The notes below the pieces were generated by a model, which worked only from the letters and a program-made list of their open reading frames with translations, searched no databases and had not been told where the DNA came from. Position numbers and translations under genes: made by a program. A stretch of DNA of 64,000 nt, taken from contig QHXQ01000025.1 of the NCBI GenBank assembly GCA_003223935.1, forward strand, positions 1 to 64,000. Reading direction: 5' to 3'. Origin of the DNA: Acidobacteriota bacterium. GTDB taxonomy: Bacteria > Acidobacteriota > Blastocatellia > Pyrinomonadales > Pyrinomonadaceae. Every line of letters starts with the position of its first letter. Position 1 is the stretch's first letter. Below are positions 26,527 through 34,730 of this stretch, one piece after another.

Positions 26527-29481
26527 TCACGGCCGACTGCTTCCGCCTTGACCGGCGCTGCTGCCGACGGGACGGCCTTCGGTGTCGAGCAGCGTAATGG
26601 TTGCGCCCACGTCTGTGAGCGAGCGCAAGCCGGGTTCGATCACTTTGCGGTCGCCGACGACGAGAATGGCCATGCGCGCCGGATCGAGATAGCGTGTGGC
26701 GGCGCGCGTTACGTCTGCGAGCGTGACGGCGCGGACGTGCGCGATGTAATTGTTGAAGTAATCGTCGGGCAGATTGTAGAGCACGACATCAGTCAGACGC
26801 CCCGCGATCTGTTCGGGCGTCTCAAAGCCGCGCGGGTAGCTGCGGATGAGCGACTGCTTGAAGTAGTTCAACTCCTTCTCCGTCACCGGGCGCTCGCCGC
26901 GTATGCCGCGCAACTCACGCATGAATTCGACGACCGATTCCTTCGTCACATTCGTAAAGACGCCCGCGCTCGCAGTGAATGGGCCGGGGCCACGCCGGTA
27001 ATCGAACGAGGTGCGCGCGCCGTAAGTGTAGCCTTTGTCTTCGCGCAAATTCAGATTGATGCGCGAGACGAACGCGCCGCCGAGCATCGAGTTCAAGACG
27101 AGCAGAGGGAAATAGTCGGGCGTCGAACGCGCCACGCCGACCTGCCCGATCTGTATGACGGACTGCGCCGCGCCGGGTTTGTCCACGATGTAGAGCGTCG
27201 CGTGATCGCGCGGCGGCGCGCTGACGTTCACAGGCGGCGGCACGTCCGCGCGCTTCCAACTGGCGAACGCGCGCTCAAGCTTCGGCATGAGCGTCGCGGG
27301 CTTCACGTCGCCGACGACAATGAGCGCAGCGTTGTTTGGCCGGTAGTAAGTTTCATAGAAACGGCGCACATCCTGTTCGCTCATGGCCGTGAGCGATGCT
27401 TCATTGCCGACGGGCGGATGACCGTAAGGATGTTCGTGCCCGTAGAGCAGCGACGCATAGACGATGTTGGCGATGGCGTTGGCATTATCGCGTTGCTGTT
27501 GCAGGGCGACGAGCCGGCGCGCGCGCAGGCGTTTGAACTCGTCTGTGGCGAACGCAGGGTTGGTGATCGTGTCGGCGTAGAGGTCGAGCGCGCGATCAAG
27601 CTGGCGCGTGAGCGTGAGCAGGTTGGCTGAGGTCGCGTCCCAACCGGCCCCGATCTGCAAACGCGCGCCGATGGCGGCGAGTTGATTTGAGATGTCGAGG
27701 GCGCTGCGCGTCTTCGTGCCTTGATCCAACAAGTCGGCCGTGAAGCTCGCCAGCCCCGGCGCGTTCGCCGGATCAACGCCCGCGCCCGACTTGATGACGA
27801 GATTCATGTTGACGACCGGCAACTCGTGCTGTTCGACGATGAGCACTTCGAGACCGTTCGAGAGTTTGCGCCGTTGGATGGTCGGCAACTTGAACGACGG
27901 ATCTGCTTGCGGCTTCGGCAAGTTGGCGGCCAACTCCGCCTGCGTCTGCGAAGAGCGTTTCTTGTTGGCCGTGCCGGCCGCAGCAGCAGCAGCAGACGGC
28001 GGCGCGTTGCCCGACTCTTCGGACATTGCTTCGCCTGCGCCGCGCGGCCCGCGCCCACCACCGCCACCGCCGCGCGGCGTGACGCTGACGATGAGGCGCT
28101 TGTCTGTCAGATATGCCAGCGCGGCCGTGCGCACGTCCTTCGCGGTGACGTTGCGGAAGCGCGCGAGGTCTTGTTGGAAGTAGTCTGGATGGCCGACGAA
28201 CGTGGCGTACTGGTTGAGTTGATCGTTGATGCCGCCAAAGCCGCCGATTGATTGCAGACTGTAGATCATGCGGGCCTCGCGCGCGTTGTAAGCGCGATCA
28301 AGTTCATCCTGCGTCGGCCCCTCTTGCTTGATCCGCTCGATCTCTTCGTTGAGCGCGCCTTCAAGTTCAGCGAGCGTGCGCCCCGGCTTGGCTGTGGCGA
28401 CAACCTGAAACTGTCCGGCCAACTCGCCCGCGTCGTTGAAGGCCGACACGTCTTGCGCGATCTGGCGTTCATAGACGAGCGTCTTATAGAGGCGCGAGGT
28501 GCGCCCGCCGCCGAGGATTGTGGCGAGCGTCGCGGTCGCCGCTTCGTCGCCGGTGAAACGGGCTTGCGTCGGCCAGACCAGATAGACGCGCGGCAGCGCG
28601 ACGCGATCCTCCATCGCGACACGCTTGAGTCCAGTCACGACAGGCTGCGGCGCTTTGATCGTCGGCACTTCGGGGCCGCGCGCGATGGGGCCGAAGTATT
28701 TCTCAACCCACTCGCGCGCCTGCTGCGGATTGAAGTCGCCCGCGATTGAGAGGCTCGCGTTGTTGGGCGTGTAGTAGCGGCGGAAAAAATCGCTGATGTC
28801 GGCGATGGAGGCTTTCGTCAGATCGTCGAGCGAGCCGATGGTCAGCCAATGATACGGATGTTCTTTCGGGTAGAGCGTCTCGTTGATCTTCGCGCCGACT
28901 AAACCGTAAGGCCGGTTGTCGTAGTTCTGTCGCTTCTCGTTCTTGACGACGTCGCGTTGGTTATCGAGCTTCGCTTGATTCAAGACGTCGAGCAGACCGC
29001 TCATGCGGTCTGCTTCCATAAAGAGCGCGGTCTCAAGGAAGTTCGACGGGACGACCTCCCAATAGTTCGTGCGATCCTCGTTGGTCGAGCCGTTAAGTGT
29101 GCCGCCCGCTTCTTGGATCGGATTGAAGTAGTTGTCGTCGTAATGCTTCGAGCCTTGAAACATCATGTGCTCGAACAGGTGCGCGTAGCCGGTCTTGCCG
29201 AGCGTCTCGTTCTTCGAGCCGACGTGATACCAGATGTTGACGCCGACAATCGGCGTCGAGTGATCCTCGTGCATGATCACGTGCAGGCCGTTCGGCAATT
29301 GAAACTCGGTGAACTTAACCGGCGGCAGAGGATTGCCGACCGTTGTGTCGCTGGAGACATTTTTCGGCGCGGGCTGCTGTGTGGCTGTCTGTGGCTTGTG
29401 CCCTCTCTGCGCGAGCGTGAAACCGGGCGCAACAAGCACGAACGCCAACACAAGGGCCGCGAACTGCTGCCATCTCATCAT
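26527..29481 (-). CDS. Two-domain M16 zinc metallopeptidase, secreted
   Basis: I start at ATG 29481, with AGGAGGAG 6 bases upstream; the longer frame would read through a heptad array. The 984-residue protein has a signal peptide (cut near LAQ-R) and two fused M16 halves. The first has the inverted zinc motif HLFEH (in GYAHLFEHMMFQGSKHY) and the downstream glutamate in NEDRTNYWE. The second, starting near LPTIQRRKLSNGLEVLIVEQ, lacks HxxEH and is the usual inactive partner. Such periplasmic proteases degrade short peptides in a closed chamber. A Gly/Arg-rich linker and an Ala run (about residues 500-535) join the halves. Confidence 0.92.
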   Translation of the reverse strand: MMRWQQFAALVLAFVLVAPGFTLAQRGHKPQTATQQPAPKNVSSDTTVGNPLPPVKFTEFQLPNGLHVIMHEDHSTPIVGVNIWYHVGSKNETLGKTGYAHLFEHMMFQGSKHYDDNYFNPIQEAGGTLNGSTNEDRTNYWEVVPSNFLETALFMEADRMSGLLDVLNQAKLDNQRDVVKNEKRQNYDNRPYGLVGAKINETLYPKEHPYHWLTIGSLDDLTKASIADISDFFRRYYTPNNASLSIAGDFNPQQAREWVEKYFGPIARGPEVPTIKAPQPVVTGLKRVAMEDRVALPRVYLVWPTQARFTGDEAATATLATILGGGRTSRLYKTLVYERQIAQDVSAFNDAGELAGQFQVVATAKPGRTLAELEGALNEEIERIKQEGPTQDELDRAYNAREARMIYSLQSIGGFGGINDQLNQYATFVGHPDYFQQDLARFRNVTAKDVRTAALAYLTDKRLIVSVTPRGGGGGGRGPRGAGEAMSEESGNAPPSAAAAAAGTANKKRSSQTQAELAANLPKPQADPSFKLPTIQRRKLSNGLEVLIVEQHELPVVNMNLVIKSGAGVDPANAPGLASFTADLLDQGTKTRSALDISNQLAAIGARLQIGAGWDATSANLLTLTRQLDRALDLYADTITNPAFATDEFKRLRARRLVALQQQRDNANAIANIVYASLLYGHEHPYGHPPVGNEASLTAMSEQDVRRFYETYYRPNNAALIVVGDVKPATLMPKLERAFASWKRADVPPPVNVSAPPRDHATLYIVDKPGAAQSVIQIGQVGVARSTPDYFPLLVLNSMLGGAFVSRINLNLREDKGYTYGARTSFDYRRGPGPFTASAGVFTNVTKESVVEFMRELRGIRGERPVTEKELNYFKQSLIRSYPRGFETPEQIAGRLTDVVLYNLPDDYFNNYIAHVRAVTLADVTRAATRYLDPARMAILVVGDRKVIEPGLRSLTDVGATITLLDTEGRPVGSSAGQGGSSRP

Positions 29482-29534
29482 GAACTTCTCCTCCTGTAGA
29501 TGCTGCGCGGAAGATAGGGACGAAAGATGAGCGG

Positions 29535-29563
29535 ATTTTAACGCGGCGTTGGTCAGGCTGCAA
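29535..29563 (-). promoter_or_regulatory. Promoter of the M16 gene
   Basis: Reading on the minus strand: -35 TTGCAG (29558-29563), 17-base spacer, -10 TAAAAT (29535-29540). It lies 55 bases before the M16 start and points toward it. Confidence 0.65.
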
Positions 29564-29570
29564 CGCGCAA

Positions 29571-29627
29571 GACAGTTTTCAGTTTTCAGCAAGAGGCAAA
29601 AGCTTTAGCTGAAAACTGAAAACTGTC
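29571..29627. repeat. Perfect 20-bp inverted heptad array between divergent promoters
   Basis: GACAGTTTTCAGTTTTCAGC (29571-29590) and its exact complement (29608-29627) flank a 17-base loop. The 7-mer is TTTTCAG. The arms lie 8 and 2 bases from the -35 boxes of the divergent M16 and nadB promoters. Confidence 0.92.
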
Positions 29628-29628
29628 T

Positions 29629-29657
29629 TTGCCCACGCGCGCTGCGGTTGTTAGAAT
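29629..29657 (+). promoter_or_regulatory. Promoter of nadB
   Basis: -35 TTGCCC (29629-29634), 17-base spacer, -10 TAGAAT (29652-29657), then a 5' leader of about 25 bases to the nadB ATG. The -35 begins two bases after the right arm of the heptad palindrome. Confidence 0.6.
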
Positions 29658-29687
29658 CCGAGTAAATAATTTTCGGCTACGTGTGAC

Positions 29688-31313
29688 ATGAACTTGGAGA
29701 CGGACTTCATCGTCGTCGGCAGCGGCGTCGCCGGCCTGCGGGCCGCGCTTGAAATTGCGGGCGCGGGCGCGCGCGTCTCTGTGTTGACCAAAGAGCGCAC
29801 GGGCGAGTCGAACACAGAGTACGCGCAAGGCGGCGTCGCGGTCGCGCTCGCGGAAGACGACGATGTTGAGTTGCACGAGGCGGACACGACGGGCGCGGGC
29901 GCGGGGCTGTGCGACACGGAAGCTGTGCATGTGCTCGTCACGGAAGGGCGACGCTACATGCGCGAATTGATCGAGTGGGGCGCGGAGTTTGATCGCGCGG
30001 CGACGGGGCGTCTGCTCTTCACGCAGGAAGCGGCGCACTCGCGCCGGCGCATCCTGCACGCGCACGGCGACGCAACCGGGCACGAGATCGTTCGCGCGCT
30101 CGTCGCACGTGTTGCAGCAGAATCGAAGATAGAGTTGCTGCCGCACGCGGGTGTCGAAGAGTTGTTGCTGGCGGACGGGCGCTGTGTCGGCGTGCGTTTT
30201 CTCGATCCGCTCGTGCGTGCGCCGCGACGTTTGCGCGCGCGTGCGGTCGTGCTTGCGTCGGGCGGTGCGGGGCAGGTCTATCTACATACGACCAACCCTG
30301 CGGGCGCGACTGGCGACGGCATGGCGATGGCTTATCGCGCGGGCGCTGAGGTTGCCGACATGGAGTTTGTGCAGTTTCATCCGACGGCGCTGAACATCGA
30401 AGGCGCGCCGCGTTTTCTGTTGTCCGAAGCGATGCGCGGCGAGGGCGGCGTGCTGCGCAACGAAGAGGGGCGGCGCTTCATGTCGCGTTATCATGAGCGC
30501 GCGGAACTTGCGCCGCGCGATGTCGTGAGCCGCGCCATCGTCGCGGAGTTGCGGCGCACGGCGACGCGCACGGCCTACCTCGACATGACTGCGCTTGAGC
30601 CGCGCTTCGTGCGCGAACGCTTCCCGAAAATTTATGCGACTTGTCTGCGCTACGGCGTTGACATCACGCGCGCGCCTGCGCCCGTCTCGCCCGCCGCGCA
30701 CTACACGATGGGCGGCGTGCGCACAGACCTCGACGGGCGCACGACGATCAGAGGTCTCTACGCGGCCGGCGAGGTCGCCTGCACGGGCGTGCACGGCGCA
30801 AACCGGCTCGCATCGAACTCACTGCTTGAAGGTCTCGTCTTTGGTGCGCGCGCCGGTCGCGCGGCTGTTGAAGATTTAGCGCACGACGTAAAGCTTGATG
30901 TACAGACCGACGAGCCGCAAGGATCGAACGAGCCGACAGACGATTGGCACAGCGGCGAGATTGCGCCGCCGGTGCGCAAGCGCGTGCGGCGCGTGATGTG
31001 GGAGCGCGTCGGCATCCTGCGCGCGCGCGAATCGCTCACGCGCGCGCTCAAAGAGTTTGAGTTGATCGCACACGCACGCTTGCGCCCGCCTGCGCGCAAC
31101 TTCTTAACGGTCGCCACGCTCATCGCCCGCGCCGCGCTCTGGCGCGAAGAGTCGCGCGGCGCACACTTCCGCCTCGACTTCACTGAACGCGATGATGCGC
31201 GTTGGCGCGTCCATTCGGTTGCGCAGAAAGACAGCGGCATCGTTGCGAGTGCGAAGATTGATTTCGTTACACAGAGCGACCGGCAGGAAGTGCTGCCGCA
31301 CGTCGTTGGATAA
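29688..31313 (+). CDS. nadB: L-aspartate oxidase
   Basis: NadB oxidises L-aspartate to iminoaspartate, the first step of de novo NAD synthesis. The 541-residue sequence opens with the FAD-binding FIVVGSGVAGLRAALEIAGAG, has the TEYAQGGVAVAL segment, the substrate-region FVQFHPTAL, SEAMRGEGGVLRN, and HYTMGGVRTDLDGRTTIRGL. It is of normal length for the family. nadA and nadC are not in the window. No Shine-Dalgarno is obvious before ATG 29688. Confidence 0.93.
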   Translation: MNLETDFIVVGSGVAGLRAALEIAGAGARVSVLTKERTGESNTEYAQGGVAVALAEDDDVELHEADTTGAGAGLCDTEAVHVLVTEGRRYMRELIEWGAEFDRAATGRLLFTQEAAHSRRRILHAHGDATGHEIVRALVARVAAESKIELLPHAGVEELLLADGRCVGVRFLDPLVRAPRRLRARAVVLASGGAGQVYLHTTNPAGATGDGMAMAYRAGAEVADMEFVQFHPTALNIEGAPRFLLSEAMRGEGGVLRNEEGRRFMSRYHERAELAPRDVVSRAIVAELRRTATRTAYLDMTALEPRFVRERFPKIYATCLRYGVDITRAPAPVSPAAHYTMGGVRTDLDGRTTIRGLYAAGEVACTGVHGANRLASNSLLEGLVFGARAGRAAVEDLAHDVKLDVQTDEPQGSNEPTDDWHSGEIAPPVRKRVRRVMWERVGILRARESLTRALKEFELIAHARLRPPARNFLTVATLIARAALWREESRGAHFRLDFTERDDARWRVHSVAQKDSGIVASAKIDFVTQSDRQEVLPHVVG

Positions 31314-31361
31314 CTTATCAGCGGCCGTAGCCGCAACGGTCGTATTGAAGCTCTAACTTTT

Positions 31362-32072
31362 ATGGCTCGTTTCAAACAACTACACGATTGGAAGCTTGCG
31401 CCGCGCGAGGCGGTTGCGTTGCAGAAAGAGTTGCGGGCGCGTGTGCGGATTGAACCATTGCAGCGCAAGATCGAGACGGTGGCGGGCGCGGACATCTCGT
31501 TCAATAAGTTCTCGCCGGTGGTTTATGCGGGGCTGGTGGTGCTGCGTCTGCCGACGCTCGAAGTGGTGGAAGAAGTGGGCGTGGTGAGCGAGACGAAGTT
31601 TCCATACATTCCGGGGCTGCTGTCGTTTCGCGAGACGCCGTCGGTGTTGGAGGCTTGGGCGAAGTTAAAGACAGAGCCGGATGCGGTGATGTTCGACGGG
31701 CAGGGCATCGCCCATCCACGCCGGGTCGGCATCGCATCGCACGTCGGATTGTTGATTGAGCGACCGACATTTGGTTGCGCGAAGTCTGTGCTCGTCGGTC
31801 GTTATGAAGAACCGGCGGCGGCGCGCGGCAGTTGGACGCCGCTCGTCGATCCGAAAAATAGTGAGACGGTGGGCGCGGCCTTGAGGACGAAGACGAACGT
31901 GCAACCGATCTTCGTCTCGCCCGGCCATTTGATCGATCTCGCGAGCGCGATTGATCTCACGCTCGCTTGCGATGGCGGTTATCGCCAACCTGAGCCGACG
32001 CGCCGCGCACACCTGCTCGTCAACGCGTTGCGGCGCGGCGAGCGCGCGCCGACACAAGAAAAACTTTTCTGA
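31362..32072 (+). CDS. nfi: Endonuclease V (deoxyinosine 3' endonuclease)
   Basis: Cuts DNA (and RNA) at the second bond 3' of inosine, starting repair of deaminated adenine. The 236-residue sequence has the catalytic aspartate in GADISFNK, the wedge PYIPGLLSFRE with its glutamate, the second aspartate in FDGQGIAHPRRVGIASH, and a C-terminal histidine-containing helix. Length is normal. It follows nadB by 48 bases and probably shares its transcript; a hairpin terminator follows. Confidence 0.93.
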   Translation: MARFKQLHDWKLAPREAVALQKELRARVRIEPLQRKIETVAGADISFNKFSPVVYAGLVVLRLPTLEVVEEVGVVSETKFPYIPGLLSFRETPSVLEAWAKLKTEPDAVMFDGQGIAHPRRVGIASHVGLLIERPTFGCAKSVLVGRYEEPAAARGSWTPLVDPKNSETVGAALRTKTNVQPIFVSPGHLIDLASAIDLTLACDGGYRQPEPTRRAHLLVNALRRGERAPTQEKLF

Positions 32073-32100
32073 TTAAATATCAGGCGGGCGCAAAAAATAA

Positions 32101-32129
32101 CGGGTGACAAGCTTGAAACTTGTCACCCG
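32101..32129. terminator. Hairpin between nfi and the GWxTD gene
   Basis: CGGGTGACAAG (32101-32111) pairs exactly with CTTGTCACCCG (32119-32129) over a 7-base loop. It stands between converging genes and is a likely terminator, although no T run is present. GTGACAA is also a heptad unit seen at 46161. Confidence 0.7.
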
Positions 32130-32153
32130 TCACTTATCAACTGTCGCGGTTCT

Positions 32154-33797
32154 TTACTGCACAATCGTAAACTTCGCCGAGGGCGTAAGCGATTGACCGG
32201 AGACTTGGTCGCGGATGCGCACCGTGATCTCGTAGTCGCCGACGGGCAGTTTGGACGAGTCGAGCAGGCGGGCGAGCGTGAGCCGTTGACCGGCATCGCT
32301 CATGCCGCGCCAGTCTTCAGCCATCTTGCCGACCTCTTTGCCGTCCTTCGAGAGCACATATTCGACATCCACAGCCGGACGCAGCGTCGTCTGATCAATG
32401 CCCGCGTTATAGACCTGCATGTAGATGCCGACCGACTCGCCGCGATGGAAGACGCCGGCGAGGTTCGGGATCACTTTGTACTGCCCGATGGTGAACATGC
32501 CGGGCAGTTGATCGCCGAGACCTTGCAGTTTGGCTGCGAGCACGAGCGTCGAGGTCGAAAGTTGTTTCGGATCGTACTTCGGCACGGTGAAGCCGAGACG
32601 CTTGACCTGCTGCGCGCCGGAGTTGATGTCGCGCACGATCACGTCCACTCTGTAATGTCCGGGCGGCAACGGCACAGCCTTGCCATAAGCTGACTTGCGT
32701 TCTTTGGCCATGACCAGTTCTTCGGGTGTGGCGTCAGTTGTCACCGCATCCTCGAAGACGCCGACGCGCCGATCGTTGACCGCCATGATGCGGCCGAATA
32801 TGTTCATCGTCGCGCGTTGGATGCCGCCCACGTCCTTGAAGGTCAAATCTCTGTTCTCCGTCTGAATGGTGAACGCGGTCATGACGCGGTCGTCGGCTTG
32901 ACGGAAGAACTGAACGCTCAGATCGAAGTCGAGCGGGCTGTCTTCGACTACGCTGTTGGTCGAGAGGATATTGGCCATCTCAGGATGGCGAATGACCGGC
33001 GGCTTGTTCAGGTCTGCGACGCGCTGAATCCAGTCGAACGCGCTGTCCTGTTGGCGCCCGAAATTGCTGTTGGAGCCGGGGCCGTTGTAACCGACGCGGT
33101 CAGCTTTGCTTTCCAACCCAAGCTGTTCGCGCAAAGTGAGACCAGCGCCGGGGATGTAGCGCAGCGCGTCCTTCTCTTCGGGCGACATGGCGATGCGATA
33201 CTCGCCTGAGCCGGTCGGGTCAACGAACTCGATCTCGATGCCAGAGCCGACGCCCTCGATGTAGCGATAGAACCAACGCTCGAACGGGTAGGTCGAAGTC
33301 TCGCCGCCGCCCTCGTAGGATTCGCGTTGATAGGGGCCGCCCGCCGGATGCGACTCAACCTCGTCGGGCTTGCCATACATGATGTAGATGCGGCCACGGT
33401 CGGTCTTCCAACCCGGAATGCCCGAAGCGTAGTGCTCGTTGGCATAGGCGATGCGCTCGTAGTATTGCTCTTTGAACTCGTTCTCTTCCGTGTCCGGGTC
33501 AGGGTCGCGTCGCTGCCAGAACCCTTCGATGAACTGCTCGCGCTCTTCGTCCGTCTGGAGCTTGTTGAAGATTTCGCGCTCCTTGTCGGTGATGATGTAG
33601 GCCACGTCTTGGTTGACCCAATCACGATAGACCTTCTTGATCTCAGGCTTCTTGTTGCGCGGGTGCGACATCACGTCCTGCGTGTCGGGCTGCTGGTCTT
33701 TATCTTTCTTCTTTTGCGCCAGTGTGACGGGCGCGGCGAGCGCCAGAGCGAGCAGCATGAGCGGCAGAGCGCGCAGCCAGTTGGGGCGAGCGTTCAT
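32154..33797 (-). CDS. GWxTD-domain secreted protein
   Basis: Starting at ATG 33797 (AGGAG 7 bases upstream), the 547-residue product has a signal peptide ending at LAQ, a lysine-rich linker, and a GWxTD domain. The naming motif is in SGIPGWKTDRGRIYIMYGKPD. The C-terminal half is beta-rich with Ig-like strands (GHYRVDVIVRDINSG, VGDYEITVRIRDQVSG). GWxTD proteins are typical of Acidobacteria and related phyla; their role is unknown, though many sit near envelope or secretion genes. The gene stands alone, downstream of the long non-coding region. Confidence 0.87.
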   Translation of the reverse strand: MNARPNWLRALPLMLLALALAAPVTLAQKKKDKDQQPDTQDVMSHPRNKKPEIKKVYRDWVNQDVAYIITDKEREIFNKLQTDEEREQFIEGFWQRRDPDPDTEENEFKEQYYERIAYANEHYASGIPGWKTDRGRIYIMYGKPDEVESHPAGGPYQRESYEGGGETSTYPFERWFYRYIEGVGSGIEIEFVDPTGSGEYRIAMSPEEKDALRYIPGAGLTLREQLGLESKADRVGYNGPGSNSNFGRQQDSAFDWIQRVADLNKPPVIRHPEMANILSTNSVVEDSPLDFDLSVQFFRQADDRVMTAFTIQTENRDLTFKDVGGIQRATMNIFGRIMAVNDRRVGVFEDAVTTDATPEELVMAKERKSAYGKAVPLPPGHYRVDVIVRDINSGAQQVKRLGFTVPKYDPKQLSTSTLVLAAKLQGLGDQLPGMFTIGQYKVIPNLAGVFHRGESVGIYMQVYNAGIDQTTLRPAVDVEYVLSKDGKEVGKMAEDWRGMSDAGQRLTLARLLDSSKLPVGDYEITVRIRDQVSGQSLTPSAKFTIVQ

Positions 33798-33967
33798 AGT
33801 AAAACTCCTGTGCAAATTTGAGCCGTTAACGGTTTCAGCGCGGAACAGACGCGCGAGAAGGAACCCCTTGGGTTCGTCAAACTTTCCGAGCGAATTTTAG
33901 TGCCTCGGCGGTACATGGTCAAGATGCGGCGCGGGGCAGGCAAGTTGCCTGAACGGCAGAGAGCAAA

Positions 33968-34062
33968 GGGTCAGAACCGCCTGCGGTAGCGGGCGGGTTT
34001 TAGTCGCATCAATCGGGCTATCAGCGCAACCAGACCCGCCCGCTACCGCAGGCGGGTCTGAC
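33968..34062. repeat. Inverted pair of REP-like palindromes, copies 2 and 3
   Basis: Copy 2 (33968-34001) reads GGGTCAGAACCGCC, then TGCGGTAGCGGGCGGG; copy 3 (34031-34062) is the same element inverted (CCCGCCCGCTACCGCAGG). Each can fold alone, and the two can pair over about 25 bases around a 30-base loop. The core is shared with 26478-26515. They lie in the 5' spacer of the GWxTD gene. Confidence 0.85.
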
Positions 34063-34099
34063 AGCTTATCGCTCCAAACGCAGAATTGCGCTGCCGACA

Positions 34100-34587
34100 T
34101 CACTGCCAGCAGCGCAACCCCGCAACTCCTGAAAACCGCCGAAGCGATTTAGGGGAGCGGCGACCCCGGCTTGTACACGCCACAGATCGCCTGATTTATA
34201 TTCCGGTCGCGAGACTATGCGGTTTCGGTCTCTGTCCGGTCGGCATCCAATTCAGTCGCCTAAATCGTTTGGCCCTCGCGGGCCGATGCCGTTTGGTTTT
34301 TGTTCTGGTGGCTTTACCTCCACCCCCGGTTACGTTCCGGACAACGAGGTGCAACTAACGTTGCACGGCTTGCTGCTCAAAGGTTGATCATTTCCTTCGA
34401 GTGCCACCCGTTTTTATCCGGGCGCTCAGATGAATCTGCCGATCCATCCTAGCCGGCCTTTCGGCCGCAGCGCCGGGCGTCAATAGCAAACCGAAGACCG
34501 CTTCTCGTTTGCCCTCGAAACGAAGCGTCACCGCCTCGTCCGCCGATCCTAGCGCCGGTCACGACTCCCATGAGAATCGCGACGTGG
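34100..34587 (-). ncRNA. Candidate long structured RNA (about 490 bases)
   Basis: A 930-base spacer between tatC and the GWxTD gene has no convincing ORF but has a consensus promoter reading into it and dense base pairing. On the minus strand, from the 5' end: a GCTTC hairpin (34500-34526), a CGGCC stem capped by a GAAA tetraloop (34454-34467), a 7-bp GTGCAAC stem with a 4-base loop (34349-34366), a GGTGG/CCACC hairpin near 34310-34328, a 7-bp CGGCATC/GATGCCG stem (34241-34247 with 34285-34291) enclosing a GGCC hairpin (34271-34284), and a 9-bp long-range pairing of 34145-34153 with 34259-34267 that starts inside that closed stem, as in a pseudoknot. It lacks the RNase P (GAGGAAAGTCC) and tmRNA (TTCGA T-arm, tag frame) signatures. 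The 3' end is not fixed. It could also be a long leader of the GWxTD gene. Confidence 0.5.
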
Positions 34588-34593
34588 GCGGGC

Positions 34594-34622
34594 AATATAC
34601 GCGCTGATTGGCAACCTGTCAA
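34594..34622 (-). promoter_or_regulatory. Near-consensus sigma-70 promoter
   Basis: On the minus strand: TTGACA (34617-34622), exactly 17 bases, then TATATT (34594-34599). This is the strongest promoter I see in the window. It drives transcription into the structured region and toward the GWxTD gene, starting near 34587. Confidence 0.8.
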
Positions 34623-34730
34623 GAGGGTTTTGCGAAATGTGAGAACTGATCTGATCAAAGCGTTAGCGCATGGTTCGCCTGTGCAAGTTTGTCGCCCGAA
34701 GGTTCGTTTTTGCGGCCGCTCAAGGCGGCT

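Noticed and set aside
34165..34180. CTTGTACAC, resembling the 16S rRNA 3' region
   Set aside because: Only nine bases match; flanking sequence is unlike 16S rRNA, and no other rRNA signatures are nearby.
34100..34587. RNase P RNA, tmRNA or group I intron
   Set aside because: No GAGGAAAGTCC or matching P4 partner, no T-arm TTCGA with CCA end or tag reading frame, and no group I R/S core. A partial match (ACAGAGACCGAAACCGC) to an RNase P segment is not backed by the rest. Rejected by eye only; a covariance search should decide.
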